Positions 7,385-16,292 of a stretch of DNA of 64,000 bases are shown piece by piece; position 1 is the first letter of the stretch; every line of letters begins with the position of its first letter. The notes beneath the pieces are model-generated. The model was not told where the DNA came from. It ran no database searches and saw only the letters and a program-made list of their open reading frames with translations. Source of the stretch: Oscillospiraceae bacterium (GTDB lineage: Bacteria; Bacillota; Clostridia; Oscillospirales; Ruminococcaceae); the NCBI GenBank assembly GCA_021201135.1, contig JAJQGT010000008.1, positions 62,001 to 126,000 of the forward strand. Direction: 5' to 3'. A program made the translations under genes and the position numbers.

Positions 7385-7410
7385 AGAGAAAAGCCGGCAC
7401 GAAGCCGGCT
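7385..7410 (-). terminator. Terminator after the Fn3-type gene
   Basis: AGCCGGC-ttcgt-GCCGGCT followed on the minus strand by TTTCTCTT. Confidence 0.8.
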
Positions 7411-7442
7411 CTCTCCTGTTTTAATCGATTGTGCGTAACTTT

Positions 7443-9887
7443 TTACTTGACGGTGACAGACATGTAGCTGCAAGCCTTGAGGTCAGTTGAAAGGTCAGTC
7501 TGATAAGGAACTGCAACAACTCTTACCTTATAGGTTGTGCCGGATGTGAGACCGGTGATTGTGGTCGAGGTGCCGCTTGTTACGGTAGCCTTGCACTTGT
7601 AGGTGGAGCTTGAACCCTCGGCAACATAGACCTTATAGCTGGTTGCGCCGGAAACGGCGGTCCAGGAAACGGTTATCGAGCCGCTCGAAGAGCTTGTTAC
7701 GGATGTCAGGCTCGAAAGAGTTGCCGTGCTTGCAACAGGGTCTGTAGCGGTGACGGTAGAGGTCTTTGTCGAGCAGGTGATGGTAGCGGTGCCGGAGCTG
7801 TAGCCGGTATTAGCTACTACATAGAAGTCATAGCTTGTGCCGTCGTTGAGACCCGAGATTGTAACAGCGGTCTTCTTGACGGTTCCTGCCTTCTTCCAAG
7901 TGGAGTTAGAGGATCTCTTCCAGTAAACGGTGTAGGAAGTAGCATCGTCAGCCGCAGTCCAGGAGAGGGTGATCTTTCCGCTGTTGCCCGAAGTAGCCTT
8001 GAAGGAAGTCGGGTAGACGGAAGCGTCACTGTCGGACGAGGAGCTGGAGCTGGAATCAGACCCGGTGCCGGTACCTGAGATATAGGTGATCTTACCTACA
8101 TTTGTCAAGCCGCCGGAAGAAGGAATCGCATAGACATAAGCTATGAAGGAAGCATTCTTTCCGAAAGGAATGGTGACGCTGTTAGTAGTAACAGTCTGCG
8201 AAGAAGATCCGGTTGAGTTTACACCACCGTACATAACGTAGTAAGCTTTCGCTCCACTAACCTTATCCCATGTAAGGGTGGTGCCAAGTGTAGTCTGAGA
8301 AGAAATGTAAACACCGTCGGTCTCAGTAGAAGTGGCTGTCGTGGTGTTGGTTGTGCTCGAGGACGAGCTAGCAGTGGTTGTTGCCGCAACAGTAGCAGAT
8401 GCCCAAGCACCGGTTACGAGTGCAGAGCCAGTCGAATCCATAGGTATAACATAGATTGTGACAGCGTAGGTGTTAGCTACGGGAATGGTAGCACTTGTAG
8501 CAGATGTTGTAAGTGTAGTGCCGGCTGTGTTTGTGCCAACTACATAGTAAACAAGGTATGTGTCTGCGCCCGAGTAAGCGGTCCAAGAAATCGTCTTGTA
8601 GCTTGCATACGAATAAACGGTGCATCTGGTGCCGGAAGTCGTAGTGTAGGTAGTTGTGCTTGTGCTCGAGCCGGTGGTTCCTCCTACAATCGTTGTATTG
8701 CCAACAGTAGCGAGGCTGTTTCCATTCGCATCATAAGCATAGACATAGATAGAATAGCTTGTTGCAGGATAGAAGAACTGATAAGTGAATTTAGTTGCGG
8801 TTCCGTAATAAAGTCTGGTAGAACCTGCATATACAGCGTAGTAAGTAGCTCCGGTATATGCACCCCAGGACAACGTATAGCTGTATGTACCGTTAGAAGT
8901 AATACCGTTGCTCACAATGCTTATACCGCTGGCATCACTCGAACCGGACAAGCCATTAATAGTTCCCGTTGTTCCGGAAACGATATACGCATAGCCTATT
9001 GAAGTCGAGGTACCGCTTGAAGTATAACCGTATACATAAATAGTATATGAATGACCGGTAATAAGCTTCAAAGACAGAGAGGTAGCACTTGTTGTTGTAT
9101 ATCCAGTACCGCTTGAACTTGTAGAATCAACGTATCTGATGTAGTAATAAGAATAACTGCTCGATCCGTTCCAGGTCAAGGTATAAGTAGTTGTGCCAGC
9201 AGAAGCGCTCGAAGACCCTGCCTGAACATACAAGCCGGAAGCATAGCCGGTAGAAGAACCTGAGCCGGAGCCTGAATAAGTCCATGTGCCGATAGTGGTC
9301 GAAACGCCTGCACCACCGGTCAAACTCCAGCCCTTAACGGTTACAGAGTACAATGAAGAGTAAGCAACAGGAATTGTAGCACCACTGGATACAACGCCGA
9401 GAGAAGTTGCAGTGCCAGAGCTTGAGGTCTTATACTCAACGGTATAGCTGGAGTAGTTGGTATCTGTCCAAGTTACAACAGCGGCACTATCACCCGACTG
9501 AGTTACGGTGATGCCGTTCTTGGTGCTTGATGCAGTGTAAGATACTTTCAGATTGTCTGCTGTCAGGGTCTTGGTCCAAGTTCCGTCGACATAAACATCA
9601 ACGGTAAGAGCCAAAGTACCGGAAGCCGTGTAAGCTATGCCGGTAACGCTTGTATCGCTTACCTTTGTCCCCGACTTAAGCGTTTTGTTGTTTGTCTTGT
9701 CAACCAATGAGTAGGTGTAAGTAACAGCACTGCTACTGTCATCAGCAGTATAAGACCATTCGATCTTGACTGTGTTACTGCCGGTATCAGTGATAGTGGC
9801 AGAACCAGTGTCCGCAAACACCGAGAGATTGAGCATGGAGACTGCCAGAATGAGGGCGGTTGCCAATGCTAAAAGTCTTTTAGTCAT
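7443..9887 (-). CDS. Secreted Ser/Thr-rich protein with Fn3-like repeats
   Basis: 814 residues with a clear Sec signal peptide (MTKRLLALATALILAVSMLN, cleavage after FADT-type region near 25). The rest is a chain of beta-sandwich units of about 90 residues. At least two C-terminal ones (about 620-700 and 725-814) are good fibronectin type III domains (ITLSWTAADDATSYTVYW, then SGLNDGTSYDFYVVA). The N-terminal units keep the W..Y..Y pattern but are unusually rich in Ser, Thr, Gly and Tyr. No LPXTG signal or membrane anchor ends the protein, so it is probably released or bound non-covalently. The start follows AAGGAG, and a promoter lies at 10035-10063. The role could be adhesion or matrix; no catalytic domain is seen. 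Confidence 0.75.
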   Translation of the reverse strand: MTKRLLALATALILAVSMLNLSVFADTGSATITDTGSNTVKIEWSYTADDSSSAVTYTYSLVDKTNNKTLKSGTKVSDTSVTGIAYTASGTLALTVDVYVDGTWTKTLTADNLKVSYTASSTKNGITVTQSGDSAAVVTWTDTNYSSYTVEYKTSSSGTATSLGVVSSGATIPVAYSSLYSVTVKGWSLTGGAGVSTTIGTWTYSGSGSGSSTGYASGLYVQAGSSSASAGTTTYTLTWNGSSSYSYYYIRYVDSTSSSGTGYTTTSATSLSLKLITGHSYTIYVYGYTSSGTSTSIGYAYIVSGTTGTINGLSGSSDASGISIVSNGITSNGTYSYTLSWGAYTGATYYAVYAGSTRLYYGTATKFTYQFFYPATSYSIYVYAYDANGNSLATVGNTTIVGGTTGSSTSTTTYTTTSGTRCTVYSYASYKTISWTAYSGADTYLVYYVVGTNTAGTTLTTSATSATIPVANTYAVTIYVIPMDSTGSALVTGAWASATVAATTTASSSSSTTNTTTATSTETDGVYISSQTTLGTTLTWDKVSGAKAYYVMYGGVNSTGSSSQTVTTNSVTIPFGKNASFIAYVYAIPSSGGLTNVGKITYISGTGTGSDSSSSSSSDSDASVYPTSFKATSGNSGKITLSWTAADDATSYTVYWKRSSNSTWKKAGTVKKTAVTISGLNDGTSYDFYVVANTGYSSGTATITCSTKTSTVTATDPVASTATLSSLTSVTSSSSGSITVSWTAVSGATSYKVYVAEGSSSTYKCKATVTSGTSTTITGLTSGTTYKVRVVAVPYQTDLSTDLKACSYMSVTVK

Positions 9888-10034
9888 TTTTTATGACACT
9901 CCTTTTTTCAAAAATTTTTTAGATTCCCCCTTGAGAATTCAGAAACAAAGTCTTGTAGAAACAAAGCCCCACAGAAACGAAGTTTCTGTGCTAGATGAAC
10001 GAAGTTCATCTATTTCTCACAGGTTACCGAGTAC
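9888..10034. other. Leader of the Fn3-type gene with two mini-hairpins
   Basis: About 140 bases of predicted 5' untranslated region on the minus strand. It holds two adjacent perfect hairpins with GAA loops: CAGAAAC-gaa-GTTTCTG (about 9971-9987) and AGATGAAC-gaa-GTTCATCT (about 9992-10010). No gene was seen. Confidence 0.5.
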
Positions 10035-10063
10035 ATTATAACATCTTTTTGTCCCGTTGTAAA
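10035..10063 (-). promoter_or_regulatory. Promoter of the Fn3-type gene
   Basis: TTTACA (10058-10063), 17 bases, TATAAT (10035-10040) on the minus strand. Confidence 0.7.
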
Positions 10064-10156
10064 CCCCGAATTATTAATTTTCACAGGGAGAAAATTAATT
10101 TTTCGACCCGGAATCACATTTCCGAGGTTGCAATTCGTCTGAAAAGGTGTTACACT

Positions 10157-10162
10157 TATAAT
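10157..10162 (+). promoter_or_regulatory. -10 element of galM
   Basis: TATAAT about 75 bases before the galM start; the -35 region (TTCGTC, 10134-10139) is poor. An AT-rich inverted repeat (TTAATTTTC/GAAAATTAA, about 10077-10103) lies just upstream. Confidence 0.45.
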
Positions 10163-10237
10163 ACAAATCAGGGCACGCAATTATTGCATGCGAGAAAAAT
10201 ATTTTTTTAGAATTTTTTTGAAAGGACATGAAAACCT

Positions 10238-11281
10238 ATGACAACTGTAACAAGAAGAGACTTCGGATGCCTCTCGACCGGCGAGGCTATCTCGCTCTAT
10301 GAGCTCAAGAACTCCATCGGCGCCTATGTCGAAATCATCACCTATGGCGGAGCTATCCGCTCGATAAACGTCCCCGACAAGAACGGCTATATCGCCGACG
10401 TAGCTCTCGGATATGACGACATTTCCGGTTATGAGGATCAGGACAAGTACATCGGCGCACTCATCGGTCGCCACGGCAACAGAATCGAGGACGCAAAGTT
10501 CAAGCTCGGCAGAAAGACCTATACCCTCGGCAAGAACGACGGCAGAAACAACCTCCACGGCGGCTTCGAGGGCTTCAACAAGAAAATCTGGGACGCCAGC
10601 GTTGACGGCGAGAAGCTCGTCCTCAAGTACACCTCCCCCGACGGCGAAGAGGGCTTCCCCGGAACACTTCATGTAACCGTCAAGTACTCCTTCGATGACG
10701 ACTGCGCTCTCAAGATTGACTACAACGCAGTAGCCGAGAGCGACACCATCTGCAATCTGACGAATCACTGCTATTTCAACCTTGACGGTCAGGGCACCGG
10801 CTCCATCGAGAACCACTCCCTCAAGATTAACGCCACCCACTTCACTGTCGGCAATTCCGAGTGCCTCCCCACCGGCTATGTTGCAAAGGTTGAGGGCACG
10901 CCGCTCGACTTCACCGACTTCCACGTTATCGGCGAGAGAATCAACCAGAAGCACGAGCAGCTCGTCTTTGCCGGCGGCTACGACCACAACTGGTGCCCCG
11001 ACGGCGAGGGCTTCAGACATATGGCAACCCTCAAGGCGGCTAACACCGGACGCACGATGGAAGTATGGTCCGACACCCCCGGCATGCAGTTCTATTCCGG
11101 AAACTTCCTCGACGGCACAGCCCCCTACGGCAAGAACGGCAAGCCGGTCGAGAAGCGCGACGGACTCTGCCTCGAAACCCAGTTCTACCCGAACGCCATG
11201 AAGTTCGACAACTTCGAGAAGCCGATTCTCAAGGCTGGAGAGAAGTATCATCACGTTACGGTGTATAAGTTCAGTGTTTGA
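10238..11281 (+). CDS. galM: Aldose 1-epimerase (mutarotase)
   Basis: Interconverts alpha and beta anomers of galactose and glucose in the cytoplasm. The 347 residues match the family length. Visible motifs: the substrate-binding GRHGNRI (about 83-89), NNLHGG (about 107-112), TNHCYFNL with the catalytic His (about 176-183), and the catalytic Glu in LETQFYPNA near the C-terminus. GAAAGGA precedes the ATG by about ten bases. It stands alone with no other galactose genes adjacent. Two bases after its TGA stop the first copy of the large palindromic repeat begins (TGATAAACCCC). Confidence 0.93.
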   Translation: MTTVTRRDFGCLSTGEAISLYELKNSIGAYVEIITYGGAIRSINVPDKNGYIADVALGYDDISGYEDQDKYIGALIGRHGNRIEDAKFKLGRKTYTLGKNDGRNNLHGGFEGFNKKIWDASVDGEKLVLKYTSPDGEEGFPGTLHVTVKYSFDDDCALKIDYNAVAESDTICNLTNHCYFNLDGQGTGSIENHSLKINATHFTVGNSECLPTGYVAKVEGTPLDFTDFHVIGERINQKHEQLVFAGGYDHNWCPDGEGFRHMATLKAANTGRTMEVWSDTPGMQFYSGNFLDGTAPYGKNGKPVEKRDGLCLETQFYPNAMKFDNFEKPILKAGEKYHHVTVYKFSV

Positions 11282-11282
11282 T

Positions 11283-11417
11283 AAACCCCTCCACCGGCTT
11301 CGCCGGTCCCCCTCCCCTTTCAGGGGAGGCTTTTTTTGCTCTCGCAAAAGTTTGTGCAGAATACAAAAAGGCTCCCCTGAAAGGGGAGCTGGCGCCCGAA
11401 GGGCGACTGAGGGGTTT
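11283..11417. repeat. Large palindromic repeat, copy R1
   Basis: About 135 bases bounded by AAACCCCTC and GAGGGGTTT. Inside are a left hairpin CCGGC-ttc-GCCGG, then CCTCCCCTTTCAGGGGAGGC, a variable centre, GGCTCCCCTGAAAGGGGAGC, and a right hairpin CGCCC-gaa-GGGCG. It begins right after the galM stop codon. Confidence 0.9.
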
Positions 11418-11475
11418 GCATGAAGCACTTTCCTCCCGCATATGCTTTAACAGCATATACGAGAGGATGTTTGTT

Positions 11476-11694
11476 ATGACCCGTTCGCAAAATAAGCTCC
11501 GAAAACAAAAACTCCTTGCTATCGAAGCCGATATCAAGGAGATTTCTGATGCTATGGAAATTACGGAGAGCTGTTTTAACGAGACGACCGACAGCGACCT
11601 TGTGGATGCGCTTATCTATGACCGTGCGGCTCTTGAGTCCCGTTATAACTATCTGATAAGAGAGCTCAAGTCGTTGGAAAGCACTATTCAATAA
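11476..11694 (+). CDS. Small DUF2508 (YaaL-like) protein
   Basis: 72 residues, mostly helical and charged. The pattern FNETTDSDLVDALIYDRAAL then ESRYNYLIRELK fits the DUF2508/YaaL family core (F-x-x-(T/V)-x-D-x-D-L-(V/I)-D, IY, RYxYLxR). The ATG at 11476 is preferred because GAGAGG lies nine bases upstream; an ATG at 11467 has no room for a site. Function is unknown. Its stop overlaps the tail of the opposing membrane-protein gene by 11 bases. Confidence 0.7.
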   Translation: MTRSQNKLRKQKLLAIEADIKEISDAMEITESCFNETTDSDLVDALIYDRAALESRYNYLIRELKSLESTIQ

Positions 11695-12325
11695 ACCTGC
11701 CGATGTGCTTGCGGACGGCTTCCGCCATGGGTCCTATCGTCAGCGCCATCAGAACCGTCACGATTCCGACCGTTCCGCCGATGAGATAGCCAAGGACTGC
11801 ATAGCCGCCGTCCCAGAGGATACGGACGACCCGGAACGGGAGCTTTTTCTGCGCCTTGAAGATGATTTCGGGAATCGAATCATAGGGCGAAGCACCGAGT
11901 CCGACCGAGGTGTAGACCGCAACCGAAAAGACGAATATGCAAAGTATCACCACGCAGGCGACAATCTTTCCGGGCATTGTCGTGAACGCGAAGTCGGGCA
12001 AGAGAAGTGTCCGAAGCCACGTCATGAAGTCGCAGGCATAGCCGACGATGAACATGTTGCAAACTGTGCCGATGCCTATGTTCTCCCGCCCCTTCCAGAA
12101 GACGAAGACGAAGAGAACGCAGTTGATGAGCGCCTGCCAGCTTCCGAAGCTCATGCCAAGGATTTCCGCCATGGCGAGATTCACGACCGAGCAGGGGTCG
12201 GTGCCCCAGGCAAGAAGGTTCAGCCACGACACGCAAAAGCCCATCATCGTGACCGCCACGACGCAGAGAATAACCCGCCGAGCCATATGCGGCTTGCGGA
12301 AGATTGATATAAGAAAGTCTTTCAT
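11684..12325 (-). CDS. YczE/YyaS/YitT-like integral membrane protein
   Basis: 213 residues with about five or six membrane segments and the family signature of two similar halves: GTDPCSVVNLAMAEILGMSF in the first, VGLGASPYDSIPEIIF in the second. The function of this family is not settled. I used the ATG at 12325; a TTG at 12340 directly after the argF stop would add five residues, and neither has a strong ribosome binding site, which fits translational coupling to argF. It is the last gene of the arginine operon. Confidence 0.75.
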   Translation of the reverse strand: MKDFLISIFRKPHMARRVILCVVAVTMMGFCVSWLNLLAWGTDPCSVVNLAMAEILGMSFGSWQALINCVLFVFVFWKGRENIGIGTVCNMFIVGYACDFMTWLRTLLLPDFAFTTMPGKIVACVVILCIFVFSVAVYTSVGLGASPYDSIPEIIFKAQKKLPFRVVRILWDGGYAVLGYLIGGTVGIVTVLMALTIGPMAEAVRKHIGRFIE

Positions 12326-12340
12326 ATTTGTTGCCGTCAA

Positions 12341-13330
12341 TTATACCCTTGTCAGTGTGGAAGCCATAACCGCCTTGATGGTGTGCATGCGATTCTCCGC
12401 CTCCTGGAAGACAGCGGATTTCGGGCTTTCGAAGACCTCGTCGGTGACCTCCATGCAGTCGATGCCGAACTTTTCGTTTATCAGTTTGCCGGTGGTGGTC
12501 TTGAGGTCGTGGAAGGACGGCAGGCAGTGCATGAATACGGCGTTGTCGGTGGCGTTCATGAGCTTCGAGTTTACCTGATAGGGGCTGAGGTCGGCGATTC
12601 TTTCCGCCCAGACCTCGTCCGGCTCGCCCATCGAGACCCACACGTCAGTATAGACGACGTTCTGTCCCTTGGCGGCTTCTGCGGGGTCTTCGGTCAGAGT
12701 GATGCTTCCGCCGCTCTCTTTCGCGAGTTCTTCACAGGTTTTAACGAGCTCGGCGTTCGGGAAGTACTTTTTGGGTGCACATGCGGTGAAGTTCAGACCC
12801 ATCTTTGCGCAACCGACCATGAGCGAGTTGCCCATGTTGTATCTGGCGTCGCCCATGTAGAGGAAGTTGATGCCCTTCAGGCGTCCGTAAATCTCTTTTA
12901 TTGTGAGGAAGTCGGCAAGAATCTGCGTCGGGTGGAACTCGTTTGTCAAACCGTTCCAGACGGGGACGTCGGAATACTTCGCGAGCTCCTCGACAATCTC
13001 CTGCCCGTAGCCGCGGTATTCAATGCCGTCGAACATCGAGCTAAGCACTCTTGCCGTGTCGGCGATGCTTTCCTTTTTGCCAATCTGCGAGCCCGACGGG
13101 TCGAGGTATGTGCAACCCATGCCCAAATCATGAGCGGCAACCTCAAACGAGCAACGGGTGCGGGTGCTCGTCTTCTCAAAGATGAGGGCGACGTTCTTGC
13201 CCTCACAGAGCTTGTGCGCAACGCCCGCCTTTTTCTTCGCCTTGAGGGTCGCCGCGAGCTCTATCAGCCCTTCTATTTCATCGGGAGTGAAGTCAAGAAG
13301 CTTCAGAAAATCCCGTCCGTAAAGATTCAT
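12341..13330 (-). CDS. argF: Ornithine carbamoyltransferase
   Basis: Makes citrulline from ornithine and carbamoyl phosphate. The 329 residues show the carbamoyl-phosphate motif STRTR (55-59) within [16 protein letters not shown] in the middle, the ornithine loop around DVWVSMGEP, and HCLPSFHD (usually HCLPAFHD) near the C-terminus. Its ATG overlaps the argH stop (ATGA), so the two are coupled. Order argG-argH-argF with shared control by ARG boxes upstream of argG indicates the anabolic enzyme. Confidence 0.95.
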   Translation of the reverse strand: MNLYGRDFLKLLDFTPDEIEGLIELAATLKAKKKAGVAHKLCEGKNVALIFEKTSTRTRCSFEVAAHDLGMGCTYLDPSGSQIGKKESIADTARVLSSMFDGIEYRGYGQEIVEELAKYSDVPVWNGLTNEFHPTQILADFLTIKEIYGRLKGINFLYMGDARYNMGNSLMVGCAKMGLNFTACAPKKYFPNAELVKTCEELAKESGGSITLTEDPAEAAKGQNVVYTDVWVSMGEPDEVWAERIADLSPYQVNSKLMNATDNAVFMHCLPSFHDLKTTTGKLINEKFGIDCMEVTDEVFESPKSAVFQEAENRMHTIKAVMASTLTRV

Positions 13331-14727
13331 TTCTGTTCAAATCCCTTCTTAAGATTACTTATTCTTTCTTTTGCGTCGGCAATCTGCTTTTCGACGGAGC
13401 TTATCGAGGTTCCGCCCTCGCTGATTCTCTTGTCGACGCAGGTTTTGAGGTCGATTTCAGCGTACAAATCGCTGTCAAACAGCTCGCTGAACTCTTTGTA
13501 TTCCGAAAGCTCCATAGTCTCCAAGACCTTTCCGGTCTCGATGCAGTGTGCGACGATTCTGCCGCTGATTTTATATGCGCTTCTGAACGGCAAGCCCTTT
13601 CTGACGAGATAGTCCGCCAGATCGGTGGCGTTGATGAAGCCCTTCTGCGCCGCAGTCATCATGTTTTCGCGGTTCGCCTTCATCGTCTCAATCATTCCGG
13701 TGAAGACGTCAAGGCACATCTTGACGGTGTCGATCCCGTCGAAGAGACACTCTTTATCTTCCTGCATATCTTTGTTGTAAGCAAGCGGCAGGCCCTTGAG
13801 AACGGTTAAAATAGTGACGAGGTCGCCATAGACCCTGCCGGTTTTGCCACGAACAAGCTCCGCCATATCGGGGTTTTTCTTTTGTGGCATGATTGACGAG
13901 CCGGTGGTGAAGCTGTCCGAGAGCTCCACGAACTTGAACTCCCAGCTCGACCAGAGGACAATCTCTTCCGAGAATCTCGAAAGGTGCATCATGATGATGG
14001 ACAAATCCGAGAGGGTCTCGCAGACGAAATCCCTGTCCGAAACGCCGTCGATGCTGTTTTTGCAAACCGAGTCGAAGCCTAATTTTCTTGCCTCATATCC
14101 CCTGTCGGTCTCGTATGTAGTCCCCGCCAGCGCACAGCTTCCAATCGGCGAGACGTTGACCCGGGCTTTTGCGTCCTCGAGCCTCGAAATATCTCGCCCG
14201 AGCATTTCAACATAGCACATGAGCTGATGCCCGAAGGTAATCGGTTGCGCTCTCTGGAGATGCGTATAGCCGGGCATGACGTAGTCTTTATATTCTTCGG
14301 CTTTCGCGACAACTGCGTCGCACAAATCGATAAGCTTTTCCTGAATCAAGCCGATTTCCGAGCGTGTATACATCCTCGTGTCGAGAGCCACCTGGTCGTT
14401 GCGGCTACGGGCTGTATGAAGCTTCTTTCCGACATCGCCGAGTCTGGACGTCAACACCTCCTCGACGAACATGTGGATGTCCTCGCAATCCGGGTTGATT
14501 TTGAGCTCCCCCGAGTCAAGGTCAGATAAAATTTCCGAGAGACCGTCGATAAGCTGATTGGCTTCGTCCTCCGAGATAATCCCCGTCGCCCCGAGCATCG
14601 AAGCATGCGCCATACTGCCGGTTATATCCTCGCGATACATCCGGCTGTCGAAGTGAATAGAAGAGTTGAAGTCGTCAGCGAGGGTGCTTGTGTCGCCGCT
14701 AGTTCGACCTGCCCACATTTTTGCCAT
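13327..14727 (-). CDS. argH: Argininosuccinate lyase
   Basis: Splits argininosuccinate into arginine and fumarate; cytoplasmic homotetramer of the fumarase/aspartase superfamily. 466 residues. Visible: TARSRNDQ near 110, [10 protein letters not shown] near 155, and the flexible catalytic loop [19 protein letters not shown]. The start at 14727 (MAKMWAGR) follows AGGAGGT; the reading frame stays open further upstream only because it runs into the palindromic repeat R2, whose reading gives the artefact SPERGGG. It overlaps argF by four bases. Confidence 0.96.
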   Translation of the reverse strand: MAKMWAGRTSGDTSTLADDFNSSIHFDSRMYREDITGSMAHASMLGATGIISEDEANQLIDGLSEILSDLDSGELKINPDCEDIHMFVEEVLTSRLGDVGKKLHTARSRNDQVALDTRMYTRSEIGLIQEKLIDLCDAVVAKAEEYKDYVMPGYTHLQRAQPITFGHQLMCYVEMLGRDISRLEDAKARVNVSPIGSCALAGTTYETDRGYEARKLGFDSVCKNSIDGVSDRDFVCETLSDLSIIMMHLSRFSEEIVLWSSWEFKFVELSDSFTTGSSIMPQKKNPDMAELVRGKTGRVYGDLVTILTVLKGLPLAYNKDMQEDKECLFDGIDTVKMCLDVFTGMIETMKANRENMMTAAQKGFINATDLADYLVRKGLPFRSAYKISGRIVAHCIETGKVLETMELSEYKEFSELFDSDLYAEIDLKTCVDKRISEGGTSISSVEKQIADAKERISNLKKGFEQK

Positions 14728-14742
14728 AGTTATACCTCCTAG

Positions 14743-14901
14743 AAACCCCTCCACCACCGCCTTCGGCGGCGGTCCCCCTCCCCTTTCAGGGGAGGCTACA
14801 GTTGCCAAAGGCAACTCAACTGCCTCTTACAAAAAGTTGTGATAGAAGGAAAATAGGCTCCCCTGAAAGGGGAGCTGTCAGCGAAGCTGACTGAGGGGTT
14901 T
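14743..14901. repeat. Large palindromic repeat, copy R2
   Basis: Same architecture and orientation as R1, here 159 bases. Left hairpin CACCGCC-ttc-GGCGGCGG, right hairpin GTCAGC-gaa-GCTGAC. The terminal TTT overlaps the argG stop codon (TAA, 14900-14902), and the other end lies next to the argH ribosome binding site. Confidence 0.9.
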
Positions 14902-16132
14902 ACCTCAAACCATTCTTCGCCTTCATCTTCGCGTAAACCTTGGTCGGGAGACCGTAGAGGTTGATGAAGCCGCCGGCGTCCTTCTGGTCGTAGACCTCGT
15001 CCTCGTCAAATGTCGCGATTTCGGGGTCGTAGAGGGAGTAGGGCGAGGTTACGCCTGCGTTGATGATATTGCCCTTATAAAGCTTGAGGGTTACGTCGCC
15101 GGTGACGGTCTTCTGTGTCGACTTTACGAACGCAAGGATTGCCTCGGTAAGAGGACTGAACCACTGGGCGTTATATACGAGCTCCGCAAGCTTCTGGGCT
15201 ACGAGAGACTTATAGTGAGCGGTCTCTTTATCAAGAGTAATAGTTTCGAGGGTTTCGTGAGCGTGATAGAGGATGGCGCCGCCGGGGGTCTCATAAACTC
15301 CCCTGCTCTTCATACCGACAAGACGGTTCTCGACGATGTCAAGAAGTCCGATGCCATTTGCACCGCCAAGCTTGTTGAGCTCTGTAACGAGCTCGGTAGC
15401 GTTCATCTCTACGCCGTTGACAGCTGTCGGAACGCCCTGCTCAAAGTGGAGCTTTACATATGTGGGCTCATCGGGAGCCATTTCGGGCGAAACGCCCATC
15501 TCAAGGAATCCGGGCTTGTTATACTGCGGCTCGTTTGCCGGGTCTTCAAGGTCGAGACCCTCGTGAGAAAGATGCCAGAGGTTCTTGTCTTTGGAGTAGT
15601 TGGTCTCACGGTTAATCTTGAGGGGAACGTTGTGCGCCTCTGCATAGTCGATTTCCTCGTCGCGGGACTTGATGTCCCACTCTCTCCAAGGAGCGATAAT
15701 CGGGATGTCGGGGGCAAAAGCCTTGATTGCGACTTCAAACCTGACCTGGTCGTTGCCCTTGCCGGTGCAACCGTGGCAGATGGCGTCTGCGCCCTCCTTG
15801 ATTGCGATTTCGGCGATTCTGCGAGCTATCGGAGGACGTGCAAAAGCGGTTCCGAGGAGATATTCCTCATACTTCGCACCAGCCTGAACGCAGGGGAAGA
15901 CGAAATCGGTGAGGAACTCCTCGGTCAGGTCTTCGATATAGAGCTTCGAAGCGCCGGTCTTGAGAGCCTTCTCCTCCAGCCCATCGAGCTCAGTTCCCTG
16001 TCCGACATTAGCCGAAACAGCGATAATCTCGGGATTATTGTAGTTCTCCTTCAACCACGGGATGATGATTGAAGTGTCAAGTCCGCCCGAATAGGCAAGG
16101 ACTACTTTTTTGATTTTAGATTTGTCTAACAT
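14900..16132 (-). CDS. argG: Argininosuccinate synthase
   Basis: Joins citrulline and aspartate with ATP. 410 residues, normal length. Visible: the ATP-binding loop AYSGGLDTS (13-21), [13 protein letters not shown] with citrulline/aspartate contacts, and [17 protein letters not shown] start at 16132 because GGAGG lies eight bases upstream; an earlier in-frame ATG at 16147 would overlap that site. A promoter with two ARG boxes precedes it. Its last codon and stop abut the palindromic repeat R2. Confidence 0.96.
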   Translation of the reverse strand: MLDKSKIKKVVLAYSGGLDTSIIIPWLKENYNNPEIIAVSANVGQGTELDGLEEKALKTGASKLYIEDLTEEFLTDFVFPCVQAGAKYEEYLLGTAFARPPIARRIAEIAIKEGADAICHGCTGKGNDQVRFEVAIKAFAPDIPIIAPWREWDIKSRDEEIDYAEAHNVPLKINRETNYSKDKNLWHLSHEGLDLEDPANEPQYNKPGFLEMGVSPEMAPDEPTYVKLHFEQGVPTAVNGVEMNATELVTELNKLGGANGIGLLDIVENRLVGMKSRGVYETPGGAILYHAHETLETITLDKETAHYKSLVAQKLAELVYNAQWFSPLTEAILAFVKSTQKTVTGDVTLKLYKGNIINAGVTSPYSLYDPEIATFDEDEVYDQKDAGGFINLYGLPTKVYAKMKAKNGLR

Positions 16133-16156
16133 ATTTGATTCCTCCATGGATTTATT

Positions 16157-16225
16157 GTAGGGGCGGATATTATCCGCCCGAAAAACTCGGCTGTGATGTA
16201 ACGGGCGGATAATATCCGCCCCTAC
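16157..16225. repeat. Inverted pair of short palindromic repeats in the argG leader
   Basis: Copies C1 (16157-16180) and C2 (16202-16225) of the GTAGGGGCGGAT family face each other across 21 bases. In the predicted argG mRNA they lie between the start of transcription (about 16236) and the ribosome binding site (16141-16145), so they could fold either as two small hairpins or as one long stem. Confidence 0.8.
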
Positions 16226-16242
16226 ATCTTGAACACCGCCCT

Positions 16243-16271
16243 AGTATAGCACATTGTGAATAATTATGCAA
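16243..16271 (-). promoter_or_regulatory. argG promoter
   Basis: TTGCAT (16266-16271), 17 bases, TATACT (16243-16248) on the minus strand. Confidence 0.75.
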
Positions 16272-16291
16272 TACCCTTGAATAAAAATTCA
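16255..16291. promoter_or_regulatory. Tandem ARG boxes (ArgR/AhrC operator)
   Basis: TGTGAATAATTATGCA (16255-16270) and TTGAATAAAAATTCA (16277-16291) both match the Gram-positive ARG box (TGAAT-AT-rich-ATTCA), with centres about 21 bases apart. The first overlaps the argG spacer and -35, so an arginine-bound ArgR would block transcription. Confidence 0.8.
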
Positions 16292-16292
16292 C

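Noticed and set aside
10181-11428. Long open frame on the minus strand opposite galM (415 codons)
   Set aside because: It runs through the palindromic repeat, has no ribosome binding site or family match, and lies exactly opposite a clear galM.
12383-13612. 409-codon plus-strand frame opposite argF/argH
   Set aside because: Shadow of the high-GC third positions of argF and argH; no start signal and no recognisable protein.
14728-14814. N-terminal extension of ArgH reading SPERGGG
   Set aside because: It is translation of repeat R2; the real start at 14727 has AGGAGGT and the family N-terminus.
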